Of a stretch of 59,744 nt of DNA, positions 52,041-59,744 are shown piece by piece; position 1 is the first letter of the stretch, and each line of letters begins with the position of its first letter. A program made the translations under genes and the position numbers. The notes under the pieces are model-generated. The model was not told the DNA's origin and did not search any database. It saw only the letters and a program-made list of their open reading frames with translations. The DNA is from an uncultured Sphingobacteriia bacterium (GTDB taxonomy: Bacteria; Bacteroidota; Bacteroidia; Chitinophagales; Chitinophagaceae). The stretch covers positions 1 to 59,744 of the forward strand of contig CAMFKK010000001.1 of the NCBI GenBank assembly GCA_945957225.1, given 5' to 3'.

Positions 52041-53973
52041 TGCGGATCTGACTTAGTTGTTCTTCAAGCACTAAAATAGCAGCTTTTAACATTCTTTCCT
52101 GATTGGCAGACATGTTTTTTTTATGAATCCGGTAAACGGCAATAAATTCTCTATGTGAAAATACGGGTAAATGCCTGGCAATCTGCAGGTTTAGTTCATA
52201 GTCTTCACAGGCTTCTAATTGGGTATTGAATTTAAAATGGAAAAAGAGTTCCCGTCTATACATCACTGTGGCTTCCATGGCAATATAATTGCCTTCTAAA
52301 AGGGATGAATAATTGTTTTCAAATTTAAAGGGGGCTTCTGGATGAGGTATAAAATTTCCGCCATCGTCAATGCGTAAATGGGCTCCTGAAACAAAGGCGG
52401 AAAAAGGCTTGGCCGCAAATTGCTGTAGATTCTGTTCAATTGCTTCAGGAAGTAAATAATCATCTGCGTCTAAAAAGACCAAGAACTGCCCATTGGCTGC
52501 TACAGTTCCAATATTTCTGGCCCAGGACAGACCTACTTGGTTGGTTAAGTAAGATTTTACCATCGGATATCGCGCCAGCAATTCCTGCGTATGGTCTGTA
52601 GAACCATCATCAATGACTATTATCTCTATGGCTTTATGGGTCTGTTCTAAAACGGAGTTGATGGCTTGTTCCAAATAATGTCCATAATTATAGGTTGGAA
52701 TAATTACAGAAACCAATGAATTTTCAGCAATAACTACGGGATCATATAAACTTGCAGGCAGCTGCCATTCCGTTATTCTTTGCTGGTTTTTTACCTGTTG
52801 ATAATATTTCCAACCCGCAATACAACCCCGGATTTCTGTAAGGATACTACCAAAATTTTCTTTGGAACCATGTTTGATTCGCTCTTTAATACGTGCCCAA
52901 TAGTATTCAGGTAGGTACTGATACAATCTTTTCAAATTGCCTTCATGCCCCCATTGCTCATGCTGAATTAAAAGGCTGCATGTATTACCCCGCATATAAT
53001 GATAGAGCTGATTGCTCAGCGCTTTCTTGTCTTTTCTATGCGCATGATAGGCTACAGCCATGGGTTGGTATACACAGTTCCAACCACTTGCCAATATCCG
53101 GTACCAAATTTCTGAATCCCCACTACAGCCTGCAGCACCTACGTCTAATCGCTCGTCAAAATAGCCAACCAATTCAAAAGCCGCTTTTCTAAATGCCATA
53201 TTGGCCCCTGCACCAATATCCCAAACGGGTACACCATAAGGTAGCATTACATTAAAATAGGCTTTGTCAAAGCATTTTTTTTGATAGCCCCTATTAAAAC
53301 CCCAATAGCGTTCAAATACATACTGTGTGCGGGTTTCCAATGATTGTGGTATTACCAAACCTGTTACTGCCAAGGTCCTTGGATCATCAAAAGCATGCCT
53401 AATATGATCCACCCAATCATTGGCTACTTGAACATCGTCATCGGTAAAAGCAATAATATTTTTAGACGCAGTTTTGGCTCCTGTGTTTCTGGCAATGTCA
53501 AGACCCTTTCTTGGTTCTAAGACATATTTTACAGCTGGATATTCTTTGATAAGTAAAGCGGTACTTTGATTGTCAGGGGCATTGTCTACCACAATAATCT
53601 CATCAGTTGCAAGAACGGATAATAGTAAATGGTCAAGGCATTTTTTTAAATCTTCTTTTCTATTCCTTGTACAGATGATTATTGATACACTTTGATGCTC
53701 AGTTGCCTGCATTAGGGGAGCCAAACATTGAATAGCTGTTATTAATTGCTCCCAGTTTGAAATTTCGGTATTTGACCAACCCTGTGCTTTTGAACAAGCT
53801 TCTAATACTTGGGACTGAAAGGAGGCCTGTGAGCTATTTTTATCTAACCAAACATGGGCAATTGGCCGTTGATGCCACCAGAAATAATAAAGACATGGCG
53901 CTGAAAATTGGGGCCATTGGTCTAACTGATTCAGCCAAATATGTCTTATTTGATATGGGGTATATTGGCTCAT
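51970..53973 (-). CDS. Double-domain glycosyltransferase (two family 2 domains)
   Basis: 667 residues. An N-terminal region of about 95 residues is unassigned. GT2 domain 1 (about 97-330): VSIIICTRNRKEDLKKCLDHLL, DEIIVVDNAPDN, GLDIARNTGAKTASKNIIAFTDDDVQV, GAGANMAFRKAAFELVGYFDERL and DSEIWYRILASG. GT2 domain 2 (about 420-640): VSVIIPTYNYGHYLEQAINSVLEQ, IEIIVIDDGSTDHT, GLSWARNIGTVAANGQFLVFLDADDYL and EACEDYELNLQIAR. Both keep donor and metal motifs, so both are probably active and may add two sugars in sequence. The ATG overlaps the Wzt stop by 4 bases. Part of the surface-glycan operon. Confidence 0.93.
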   Translation of the reverse strand: MSQYTPYQIRHIWLNQLDQWPQFSAPCLYYFWWHQRPIAHVWLDKNSSQASFQSQVLEACSKAQGWSNTEISNWEQLITAIQCLAPLMQATEHQSVSIIICTRNRKEDLKKCLDHLLLSVLATDEIIVVDNAPDNQSTALLIKEYPAVKYVLEPRKGLDIARNTGAKTASKNIIAFTDDDVQVANDWVDHIRHAFDDPRTLAVTGLVIPQSLETRTQYVFERYWGFNRGYQKKCFDKAYFNVMLPYGVPVWDIGAGANMAFRKAAFELVGYFDERLDVGAAGCSGDSEIWYRILASGWNCVYQPMAVAYHAHRKDKKALSNQLYHYMRGNTCSLLIQHEQWGHEGNLKRLYQYLPEYYWARIKERIKHGSKENFGSILTEIRGCIAGWKYYQQVKNQQRITEWQLPASLYDPVVIAENSLVSVIIPTYNYGHYLEQAINSVLEQTHKAIEIIVIDDGSTDHTQELLARYPMVKSYLTNQVGLSWARNIGTVAANGQFLVFLDADDYLLPEAIEQNLQQFAAKPFSAFVSGAHLRIDDGGNFIPHPEAPFKFENNYSSLLEGNYIAMEATVMYRRELFFHFKFNTQLEACEDYELNLQIARHLPVFSHREFIAVYRIHKKNMSANQERMLKAAILVLEEQLSQIRNETEKASLESGLSNWKIHYQNNP

Positions 53974-55244
53974 GATGCCTCAAAACTAACTTGGGATAAT
54001 TCCACAGGAAAATCTGGTCTTACAGCGCCTTCCCATTTGCCATATGGTCTTTTTGCATTGCGATAGTCTACTACGTCAAAAGCTACACTGGCTGAAAATT
54101 CATACATGGTATCCTGCTCCCTATTTAAGAAATGCATGGACACATAATAAAAGCCATTGTTTAAAAAAGTTCCCGGAATTCGGCACCTGCCGTCTATCAA
54201 TCCCTTTTCCACTTTCAATACTTCTGAACACAATTCAAAAATGCATTCACCAGTCAATTGATAAAATCCAATTAATATTTGTGTGTTCTCGGGATATTGC
54301 CCCAAGAACCAGAAACTAAATTCAAAATCCAGCGGTGTTCTGGTATCTATATAGGATATCTGTTTATTGAATTGGGGATTAATGGTTACTTGCTTAATAC
54401 GAATCCATTCGTTGCCTGGAGCGGATGCTGGGTTGGGATAATATTGAGAAAGTGTCTCTACTTTTTCTCTTGATAAGTATTTGTTGATTACAGTATCTGC
54501 TGCGCCCTCTTCAATTAATTTACCTTTTTCTAACCAAATGGCCTTATTGCATAGGTTGCGCAAAGCCTGCATATGATGACTTACAAAAAGTACAGTTTTT
54601 CCTGCTTCTGTAGTCAGAGATTTCATTTTTTTCAAACACTTGCGTTGAAAGTCAACATCGCCCACGGCCAATACCTCATCTACAATTAAAATATCAGTTT
54701 GTAAATGCGCCGCAACTGAAAAAGCCAAACGCACATACATACCACTAGAATATCTTTTTACAGGAGTATCAATAAAACGTTCAATGCCAGAGAAATCTAC
54801 TATTTCGTCAAACTTATTCAGCACTTCTTTTTTCTGCATCCCCAAGATCTGTCCATTTAATAATACATTCTCTCTGCCGCTTAATTCAGGATGAAAGCCG
54901 GTTCCTACTTCTAATAAGCTAGCAATTCTTCCCTTTCCGTGAATAGTTCCACTGGTTGGCAAACTTATCCTACTAATGATTTTTAATAGGGTGGATTTTC
55001 CGGAACCATTATTACCCACTATCCCAAAACTATCCCCTTCATGAATTTTAAAATCAAGATTACGCAAAGCCCAGATATAATCTCTATTGGATTCGTCATA
55101 GGCTTCTGGGTCTGGTGCTTGTTTTTTGTGCAAGACCTGTTTGTTCCACCAGCTTTGCAAATCTTTTTTAAGTGCACCACTACCCATTACACCCAATTGG
55201 TATTGCTTTGAAATTTGATCAATATGTAAAACGGGTTTGCTCAT
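53970..55244 (-). CDS. wzt: Polysaccharide ABC exporter ATPase with C-terminal glycan-binding domain (Wzt-like)
   Basis: 424 residues. Residues about 1-250 are the ATPase: Walker A GNNGSGKS (77-84), signature YSSGMY (165-170), Walker B ILIVDE (185-190) and the H-loop VSHH. An insertion of about 40 residues precedes the core near 25-55. Residues about 285-424 form the beta-sandwich C-terminal domain of Wzt-type proteins (DFEFSFWFLGQYPENTQILIGFYQLTGECIF ... NNGFYYVSMHFLNRE), which in O-antigen systems reads the non-reducing end of the finished chain. It drives export of a completed lipid-linked polysaccharide with the permease encoded one base upstream. The symbol is by role, not proven orthology. 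Confidence 0.93.
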   Translation of the reverse strand: MSKPVLHIDQISKQYQLGVMGSGALKKDLQSWWNKQVLHKKQAPDPEAYDESNRDYIWALRNLDFKIHEGDSFGIVGNNGSGKSTLLKIISRISLPTSGTIHGKGRIASLLEVGTGFHPELSGRENVLLNGQILGMQKKEVLNKFDEIVDFSGIERFIDTPVKRYSSGMYVRLAFSVAAHLQTDILIVDEVLAVGDVDFQRKCLKKMKSLTTEAGKTVLFVSHHMQALRNLCNKAIWLEKGKLIEEGAADTVINKYLSREKVETLSQYYPNPASAPGNEWIRIKQVTINPQFNKQISYIDTRTPLDFEFSFWFLGQYPENTQILIGFYQLTGECIFELCSEVLKVEKGLIDGRCRIPGTFLNNGFYYVSMHFLNREQDTMYEFSASVAFDVVDYRNAKRPYGKWEGAVRPDFPVELSQVSFEAS

Positions 55245-55245
55245 C

Positions 55246-56088
55246 TTAAATGGTATCCATTACTTTAATTTCTCGGAATTTAAATAGGGTTAGCCCTATA
55301 AAAAAAATCAAAAGAGAACTTGCCATACCCGTAAAAATATAGATACTGTCTACACTACCACCGTGTAGAAAACCAAGACGGAATGTTTCTATTACAGGGG
55401 TTAAAGGGTTGCACCAAAACAAGACTTTGTATTTTTCAGGAACAATAGATGCTGGATAAACTACAGGAGTAACAAACATGAACAAACGCAGCATAAAATT
55501 CATCAGTTGTTCTAAGTCGCGATATTTGGCCATAAATACAGCCACTATCATTCCCATTCCTAAGCCAAGTAAAGCCGTAAAAAACAACATGATGGGCATG
55601 AGCCAAATATATTGCGAGGGGTGTACTGCATCATCAAAAATCCAATAGTTTACATAAATAGTCAGAAAGAGTATAAACTGAATACCAGCTCTAACAGAAT
55701 GTGTAATGACCATACTGAGTGGCACAATCAGTCTTGGAAAATAAACCTTGTTGAAAATATGCGCATTGTGTAAAAAAGAGTACATGGTACTGGTAAAGCA
55801 ATCAGAAAAATAGCCCCAGAGTAGGGCCCCAGACATATAAAACAAAATGGGTGGCGCACCGTCAGTAGAAACTTTTACTATCTTGCTAAAGACCAAAAAA
55901 TAAAAAAGGGTAGTGAGCAAGGGTTGTATGACCAACCAAAAAACACCCATAACGGTTTGTTGGTAGCCAGCTGTTAGTTCTTTTCTTACAAAGGATTGTA
56001 GCAAACCGCGGCAACGCCATAGCTCCACCAAACCATATTGGAACCATTTTTTTTCTGCCTGCAATTCCCATTCCCATTCATTAGCCAT
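55246..56088 (-). CDS. wzm: Polysaccharide ABC exporter permease (Wzm-like, ABC-2 type)
   Basis: 280 residues with six predicted membrane helices: TVMGVFWLVIQPLLTTLFYFLVFSKIV, ILFYMSGALLWGYFSDCF, GIQFILFLTIYVNYWIFD, IWLMPIMLFFTALLGLGMGMIVAVFM, NFMLRLFMFVTPVVYPASIVP and the last near 250-270. The cytosolic start carries ELWRCRGLLQSFVRKELTAGYQQTVMG, the coupling region of ABC-2 polysaccharide exporters. Forms the membrane channel for the Wzt ATPase; only one base separates the two genes. Confidence 0.93.
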   Translation of the reverse strand: MANEWEWELQAEKKWFQYGLVELWRCRGLLQSFVRKELTAGYQQTVMGVFWLVIQPLLTTLFYFLVFSKIVKVSTDGAPPILFYMSGALLWGYFSDCFTSTMYSFLHNAHIFNKVYFPRLIVPLSMVITHSVRAGIQFILFLTIYVNYWIFDDAVHPSQYIWLMPIMLFFTALLGLGMGMIVAVFMAKYRDLEQLMNFMLRLFMFVTPVVYPASIVPEKYKVLFWCNPLTPVIETFRLGFLHGGSVDSIYIFTGMASSLLIFFIGLTLFKFREIKVMDTI

Positions 56089-56134
56089 GTAGGAGCTTTG
56101 TTTTACAAATTAATGCATTATTATTTAGTCTTAT

Positions 56135-57460
56135 TCAGGACTTCCAAAATATGCGATACTTAGTAGCCAATGCTGCCAAGAGGGCTGTTGGTATCACTAT
56201 AAATAATCCATGCAAAATGGCTTGGAAAGCGGTTGCTGTTAACCCATCATAGTATTCGCCCAAACCAATTAAATCAATAATTGGAAGAATAAAAATCCCC
56301 GGTAGGGCATAAGCTAATAAAGGGTTCTGGCCAATAGGAGCTAATATCCTTTTAAGTATACTAAATTGTTCAAAAGCAAATAATAAAAAGAAAGCCATAC
56401 CCCCTGTTACAAAAAAATAACTCAAAGTAGCGTCGTCTTTTTTGATACCTCCTTCAAAAGCTTCAAAAAATAATCCGCAAATCAATAAATAACAAGCAGC
56501 CAATATAATGCGTTGGTCCAATTTGTTTTCTTTGTTGAAAAGGTATTGCCAGCCAATTATCAGGGCCATTGCAGCAAGACTGATAAAAAGATTCAACATT
56601 AACCAACGATTGTACAAAGCAATAATATTCCAAGCTACTAATCCGCAACAAAGCCATGCCAAGCTTAATTTTGAAAAAGACTTTTCTGACCCCTTATTCC
56701 ATTCGGTTTTATGCATTAGCCATTCTCCCGCGTAGATTCCGGGGATAATTAGGAAAAGGTATTTTAGAAAATTGAATTCTATGAGCCAGTCTGCAAAATA
56801 AGGTTCATATATATATTGGTTCCAACTCTCATCTAAGAACCTTCCAGTAATCAAACCAAATAATGGCACTAATACTAATAAACGATAGACATGGTGCAAT
56901 CTGGTATAATGATAAATGATAGCACCAATTAAGGCCATATTGGCTAGCACCAAAATTATCACGTCTGATCTATGTAATTCAAAATGCCCATTATTATCAA
57001 AGGGGGCAAAGAGCATTAAAAGAAAAGCTAGCCCCAATCCTATCCACTGGTACATGATTTTTTTGGTACCCATGATTAGGAACAAACTCAGAAAACCAGT
57101 TAAGGCAATCAAGTAAGTTAGTGCTGAGTCTAGTTGCGAAAAATTTGTGTATTTACTATGTTCAAAGAAGATGGCAAAAAAGACCAATAAGGCAAATCGT
57201 TTCAACTGCTTTTTCCAGTCCATTCCTTTTTGCATAGACATAGGAATGGCAGCTCCCATAGCAAAAAGAAAGAGTGGAAACACTAAGTCTACCCAAGTAA
57301 TACCTGGTAGATTTTCTACCCACTCGTGTTTGGGTGGCGGCGATTGCGCGTGATACATAAATGCAGGAAGCACACCGCCATAAGCAATGGACCCACTAAA
57401 TACCATGGTCACAATAGCATATCCTCTAATAGCGTCTAAGGCTTTATTCCTGCTATCCAT
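56135..57460 (-). CDS. DUF5009 multi-span membrane protein (acyltransferase/NagX-like)
   Basis: 441 residues with about 11-12 predicted membrane helices. The start RNKALDAIRGYAIVTMVFSGSIAYGG and LPGITWVDLVFPLFLFAMGAAIPMSM match the DUF5009/COG4299 family, related to heparan-alpha-glucosaminide N-acetyltransferase; family proteins in some bacteria are named NagX and co-occur with amino-sugar genes. It may acetylate a sugar across the membrane. It overlaps the FAD oxidoreductase gene by 25 bases and lies 46 bases upstream of the exporter permease. Function inferred from the family only. Confidence 0.82.
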   Translation of the reverse strand: MDSRNKALDAIRGYAIVTMVFSGSIAYGGVLPAFMYHAQSPPPKHEWVENLPGITWVDLVFPLFLFAMGAAIPMSMQKGMDWKKQLKRFALLVFFAIFFEHSKYTNFSQLDSALTYLIALTGFLSLFLIMGTKKIMYQWIGLGLAFLLMLFAPFDNNGHFELHRSDVIILVLANMALIGAIIYHYTRLHHVYRLLVLVPLFGLITGRFLDESWNQYIYEPYFADWLIEFNFLKYLFLIIPGIYAGEWLMHKTEWNKGSEKSFSKLSLAWLCCGLVAWNIIALYNRWLMLNLFISLAAMALIIGWQYLFNKENKLDQRIILAACYLLICGLFFEAFEGGIKKDDATLSYFFVTGGMAFFLLFAFEQFSILKRILAPIGQNPLLAYALPGIFILPIIDLIGLGEYYDGLTATAFQAILHGLFIVIPTALLAALATKYRIFWKS

Positions 57461-59283
57461 TTACCTTGGTGATTGATTGAAATTGAAAATAACTGACAAT
57501 ACTTGTCTAACCAACTGGCTACTGCTTTTCTATTCATGGGTTCATGTGCAGCCATAGTTGTTGGAGCACTAGGAATATTTTTTAATTGCTTAGCCAGCTC
57601 AAGATGAATGGCCACTAACAAATTTTCATCTACATATTTCTGATGGCTAATGGGCAGTTGAATGCCAGGCAAGAATGCAGCAAGGTCTTCTAACAAATTC
57701 TTTGCTACACAAAGACTATCGGGTTGAAAATAGGTTTTATTGGCCCAACCTACGTTTTTACCCAATCCTTTTAAAACTCCGGTTGCCCCCATTCTTTGAA
57801 CAGCCCCAAATGCAGGGTCCGCAACGGCAACATCCATATAGGGCATCAAGAATGTCTTGCTGTCTAGTAGTGCTTTTTGCACAGTTCTCACTGGCACTTG
57901 TCTTGGCTCCAGATTAGATTGAATAGCAAGAGCGGCCAATACACCAGCTGATTGACCCGTGAGTAAGACACAGGGTTGTAGTCTGGTACTTCCATTGGCA
58001 AGGTTAGAAACAGAAATCCCTTTTTCACAAACTACCATACCATTGAGTTGTTCAGGAATCAGGGCCCCTAGGGGGATATTAAACGAGTAGATTCCTGGAA
58101 AATAAATTTTTGGCGCAGCTGGATTTTTACCGTGGTGATGATCCACAGGATAATCGCCCACGGCAATTCCTGTTCTGTACAATGCTTGATCCTGCTCAAA
58201 TGGATGGTGCATGTGTGGAAGACTTAATCTGACAACTCCCTTTAGTCTTCTACCTTCTCTATGATAAGGCATCAGCGCCAAATGGTCCTTGCTAGGAAAT
58301 TGCGTGGTATCTAGTCCAATATGTTTAAAGCCTAGTGTGTTTTGTAAATAATATACAAATGCAAGGGTATGTTTTTTGGCTGGCAGATAAAAGGCTTCGC
58401 GATTAATTGGTTTGATATTCACCCCATCTATAAAATAATCATTGCCATGCGCCGGCCAGTTAAGCATATATTTTCCTTTGGGTAATTTGCCATAGTCCAA
58501 TACTTTTTGGGTATTGGCTTCATAGGGTTTACCAAATGGACAAGGCGCTTCACTAGTACTACAGTCAAATTCTTTTAAACTATTCCAATCAAAACTTTCT
58601 TTTTTGATGAGGATTTTATCTGATGCTTTTGTGCCATAATCTTGAAGGGTGGCGGCCCAAGTAAGGTCTTGAATAATATTGTTGGTGCCAGGCGCTTCTT
58701 TTTCACCACTATATGCGGCTGATTCCATACCTAGGTCAAAACCCGCACCAGCATTGGCATAGACATCGCCTAAATCAGTTCCATCTACTACTAACTTGGC
58801 TTGAATGGTCCAATATTTTTTTTGCGCATTGATAAATCTAACAGCTTTCACTTTTCCTTTTTGCACAATGGCCGAATCAAAATACCAACCATAAACAACG
58901 GTTAGATTTTTTTCTTTTGCAGCCCATGCTTTGAAAATACTATCTGCCACATAGGGTTCAAACAAAGTATTGCTCACCCATCCAGTATTCAATTGTTTGC
59001 GGCCATAGTGTTGGTATAGAGCTTGTCTAAATTCTTCCCAAATGCCACTTGGCAATAAGTGATTGCCATCTGTAGCAGTTACACCTGCTGCAGAGAGCAT
59101 GCCTCCCAACCAAGCAGTTGATTCCACTAAAATAGTAGGAACACCCATTCTAGCTGATTGAATAGCAGCTGCAGTTCCTCCGGTGCTTCCGCCTACTACC
59201 AAAATACTTGTGGTACTAGGTTGGGCAATAGATTTTGTTATACATCCAATGACCAATAGGATTGGCAGAAAAAAATGTTTCAT
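57436..59283 (-). CDS. Secreted FAD-dependent oxidoreductase
   Basis: 615 residues with a signal peptide ending SIAQ. The FAD-binding Rossmann motif SILVVGGSTGGTAAAIQSARMGVPTILVES (about 26-55) is followed by WLGGMLSAAGVTATDGNH, a second motif KLVVDGTDLGDVYANAGAGFDLGMES and the C-terminal GMVVCEKGISVSN...STRLQPCVLLTGQSAGVLAALA. This is the FAD_oxidored family (PF12831), common in Bacteroidota glycan-use loci and often labelled xanthan lyase in error. No lyase fold is visible. Its substrate is unknown, possibly a sugar or polyol oxidised outside the cytoplasm. The 25-base overlap with the following gene implies co-expression. Confidence 0.85.
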   Translation of the reverse strand: MKHFFLPILLVIGCITKSIAQPSTTSILVVGGSTGGTAAAIQSARMGVPTILVESTAWLGGMLSAAGVTATDGNHLLPSGIWEEFRQALYQHYGRKQLNTGWVSNTLFEPYVADSIFKAWAAKEKNLTVVYGWYFDSAIVQKGKVKAVRFINAQKKYWTIQAKLVVDGTDLGDVYANAGAGFDLGMESAAYSGEKEAPGTNNIIQDLTWAATLQDYGTKASDKILIKKESFDWNSLKEFDCSTSEAPCPFGKPYEANTQKVLDYGKLPKGKYMLNWPAHGNDYFIDGVNIKPINREAFYLPAKKHTLAFVYYLQNTLGFKHIGLDTTQFPSKDHLALMPYHREGRRLKGVVRLSLPHMHHPFEQDQALYRTGIAVGDYPVDHHHGKNPAAPKIYFPGIYSFNIPLGALIPEQLNGMVVCEKGISVSNLANGSTRLQPCVLLTGQSAGVLAALAIQSNLEPRQVPVRTVQKALLDSKTFLMPYMDVAVADPAFGAVQRMGATGVLKGLGKNVGWANKTYFQPDSLCVAKNLLEDLAAFLPGIQLPISHQKYVDENLLVAIHLELAKQLKNIPSAPTTMAAHEPMNRKAVASWLDKYCQLFSISINHQGKWIAGIKP

Positions 59284-59294
59284 GCAAAATTGCT

Positions 59295-59744
59295 TTATTG
59301 GAGAATGCTATTTCTAACCAAGAGACAGGCACCCATGATCCCGGCAGACAATGCCAGTTTTGAAGTTTTTAAAGGAGTATCATTGTTGACCAAACTAGAA
59401 CTGTATTTGTTTAGAGAACTTTTAATGGGTAATCTTAAATAATCATTGGTGGTAGAAAGTAGCCCACCCAAAATTACCAGCTCTGGATTAAAAATATTGA
59501 TCAGTGAAGCCATGGCTTTACCTAATTTTTCTCCAATCACTGCCATACATTCAATGGCCAACATATCGTCTTGGTTACAAGCTTGCACAATGTCTTCTAG
59601 GCTAATCTGTTTTGGATCTTTTTTATTGCTGAGTAAAATACTACCAAATCCTGCAGCTAGTTTTTCTTGTAACAAACTTACTAGGGCTTCGCCCGATGCT
59701 TCCGTTTCTAAACATCCCTTCTTACCACAATGACAAATGATTTC
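59295..59744 (-). CDS. ROK family sugar kinase or regulator, 5' end missing
   Basis: The frame is open to the window edge: 149 codons of the C-terminal half, no start seen. It begins with the ROK zinc-binding motif CHCGKKGCLET and continues with EASGEALVSLLQEKLAAGFGSIL, IGEKLGKAMASLINIFNPELVILGGLLS and the C-terminal ALSAGIMGACLLV. ROK proteins are sugar kinases (glucose, ManNAc, GlcNAc, fructose) or NagC/XylR-type repressors. The missing N-terminus (ATP loop or HTH) would decide. It precedes the FAD oxidoreductase by 11 bases, so it probably begins or continues the surface-glycan operon. Confidence 0.9.
   Translation of the reverse strand, partial: EIICHCGKKGCLETEASGEALVSLLQEKLAAGFGSILLSNKKDPKQISLEDIVQACNQDDMLAIECMAVIGEKLGKAMASLINIFNPELVILGGLLSTTNDYLRLPIKSSLNKYSSSLVNNDTPLKTSKLALSAGIMGACLLVRNSILQ

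Noticed and set aside
1..59744. tRNA, rRNA, prophage or integron features
   Set aside because: No cloverleaf, rRNA-like sequence, phage gene cluster, integrase or attachment duplication was recognised.

Overview
The window looks like one end of an assembled contig from a Bacteroidota bacterium, most likely family Chitinophagaceae. The evidence is a type IX secretion (T9SS) sorting domain, secreted proteins whose signal peptides end in AQ, promoters with a -33 TTG and a -7 TAnnTTTG element, low G+C, and Bacteroidota-type gene sets (DUF1015 next to serC, AIM24, DUF5009). The family assignment is an inference from protein flavour. The first 50 bases are not genomic: positions 18-50 are an Illumina Nextera adapter. 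The last gene (ROK family) is cut by the window end.

Layout. 351-731 is a decayed IS1182-type transposase. 930-4175 holds two tandem paralogous secreted proteins and a GH5 glycoside hydrolase. 4176-6787 (minus) encodes two small outer-membrane proteins and a lipoprotein phosphodiesterase. 6894-12627 (plus) holds pyrH, a TolC-type channel, a large MG2/plug-type secreted protein and a methionine-type aminotransferase. 12670-14210 (minus) has a DinB-fold protein and an AIM24 protein whose stop codon is directly followed by 30 tandem heptamers. 14327-21134 (minus) is a complete tetR-tolC-MFP-RND efflux operon with a promoter overlapped by an inverted repeat. 21284-28976 (plus) holds DUF502, serC, DUF1015, a TPR protein, an acyl-CoA ligase and an M20 amidohydrolase. 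29091-32290 (minus) holds an amidohydrolase, again followed by the same heptamer repeat, and a TPR-like protein.

The most informative part is 32400-45500, an amino-acid biosynthesis block: leuA; then ilvE-ilvD-ilvB-ilvN-ilvC; then thrA-thrB-thrC. Two short ORFs that look like classical attenuation leader peptides precede the ilv and thr operons. The ilv leader has 33 codons with the core IILEVVVIII followed by a strong terminator and a competing antiterminator pairing. The thr leader has 30 codons with six consecutive Thr codons. leuA has a long 5' UTR hairpin instead. The genes together supply branched-chain amino acids and threonine, with control readable in the DNA.

45557-50852 holds a GH43-like enzyme, an orphan LuxR-type response regulator and a T9SS-exported DUF4114 protein, followed by a tandemly duplicated terminator with a compensatory base-pair change. 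50967-59744 (minus) is a tightly packed, overlapping run of ROK, FAD oxidoreductase, DUF5009 membrane protein, Wzm/Wzt polysaccharide ABC exporter and two glycosyltransferases (one with two catalytic domains), probably one transcription unit for making and exporting a surface glycan. No tRNA, rRNA or CRISPR array was seen.
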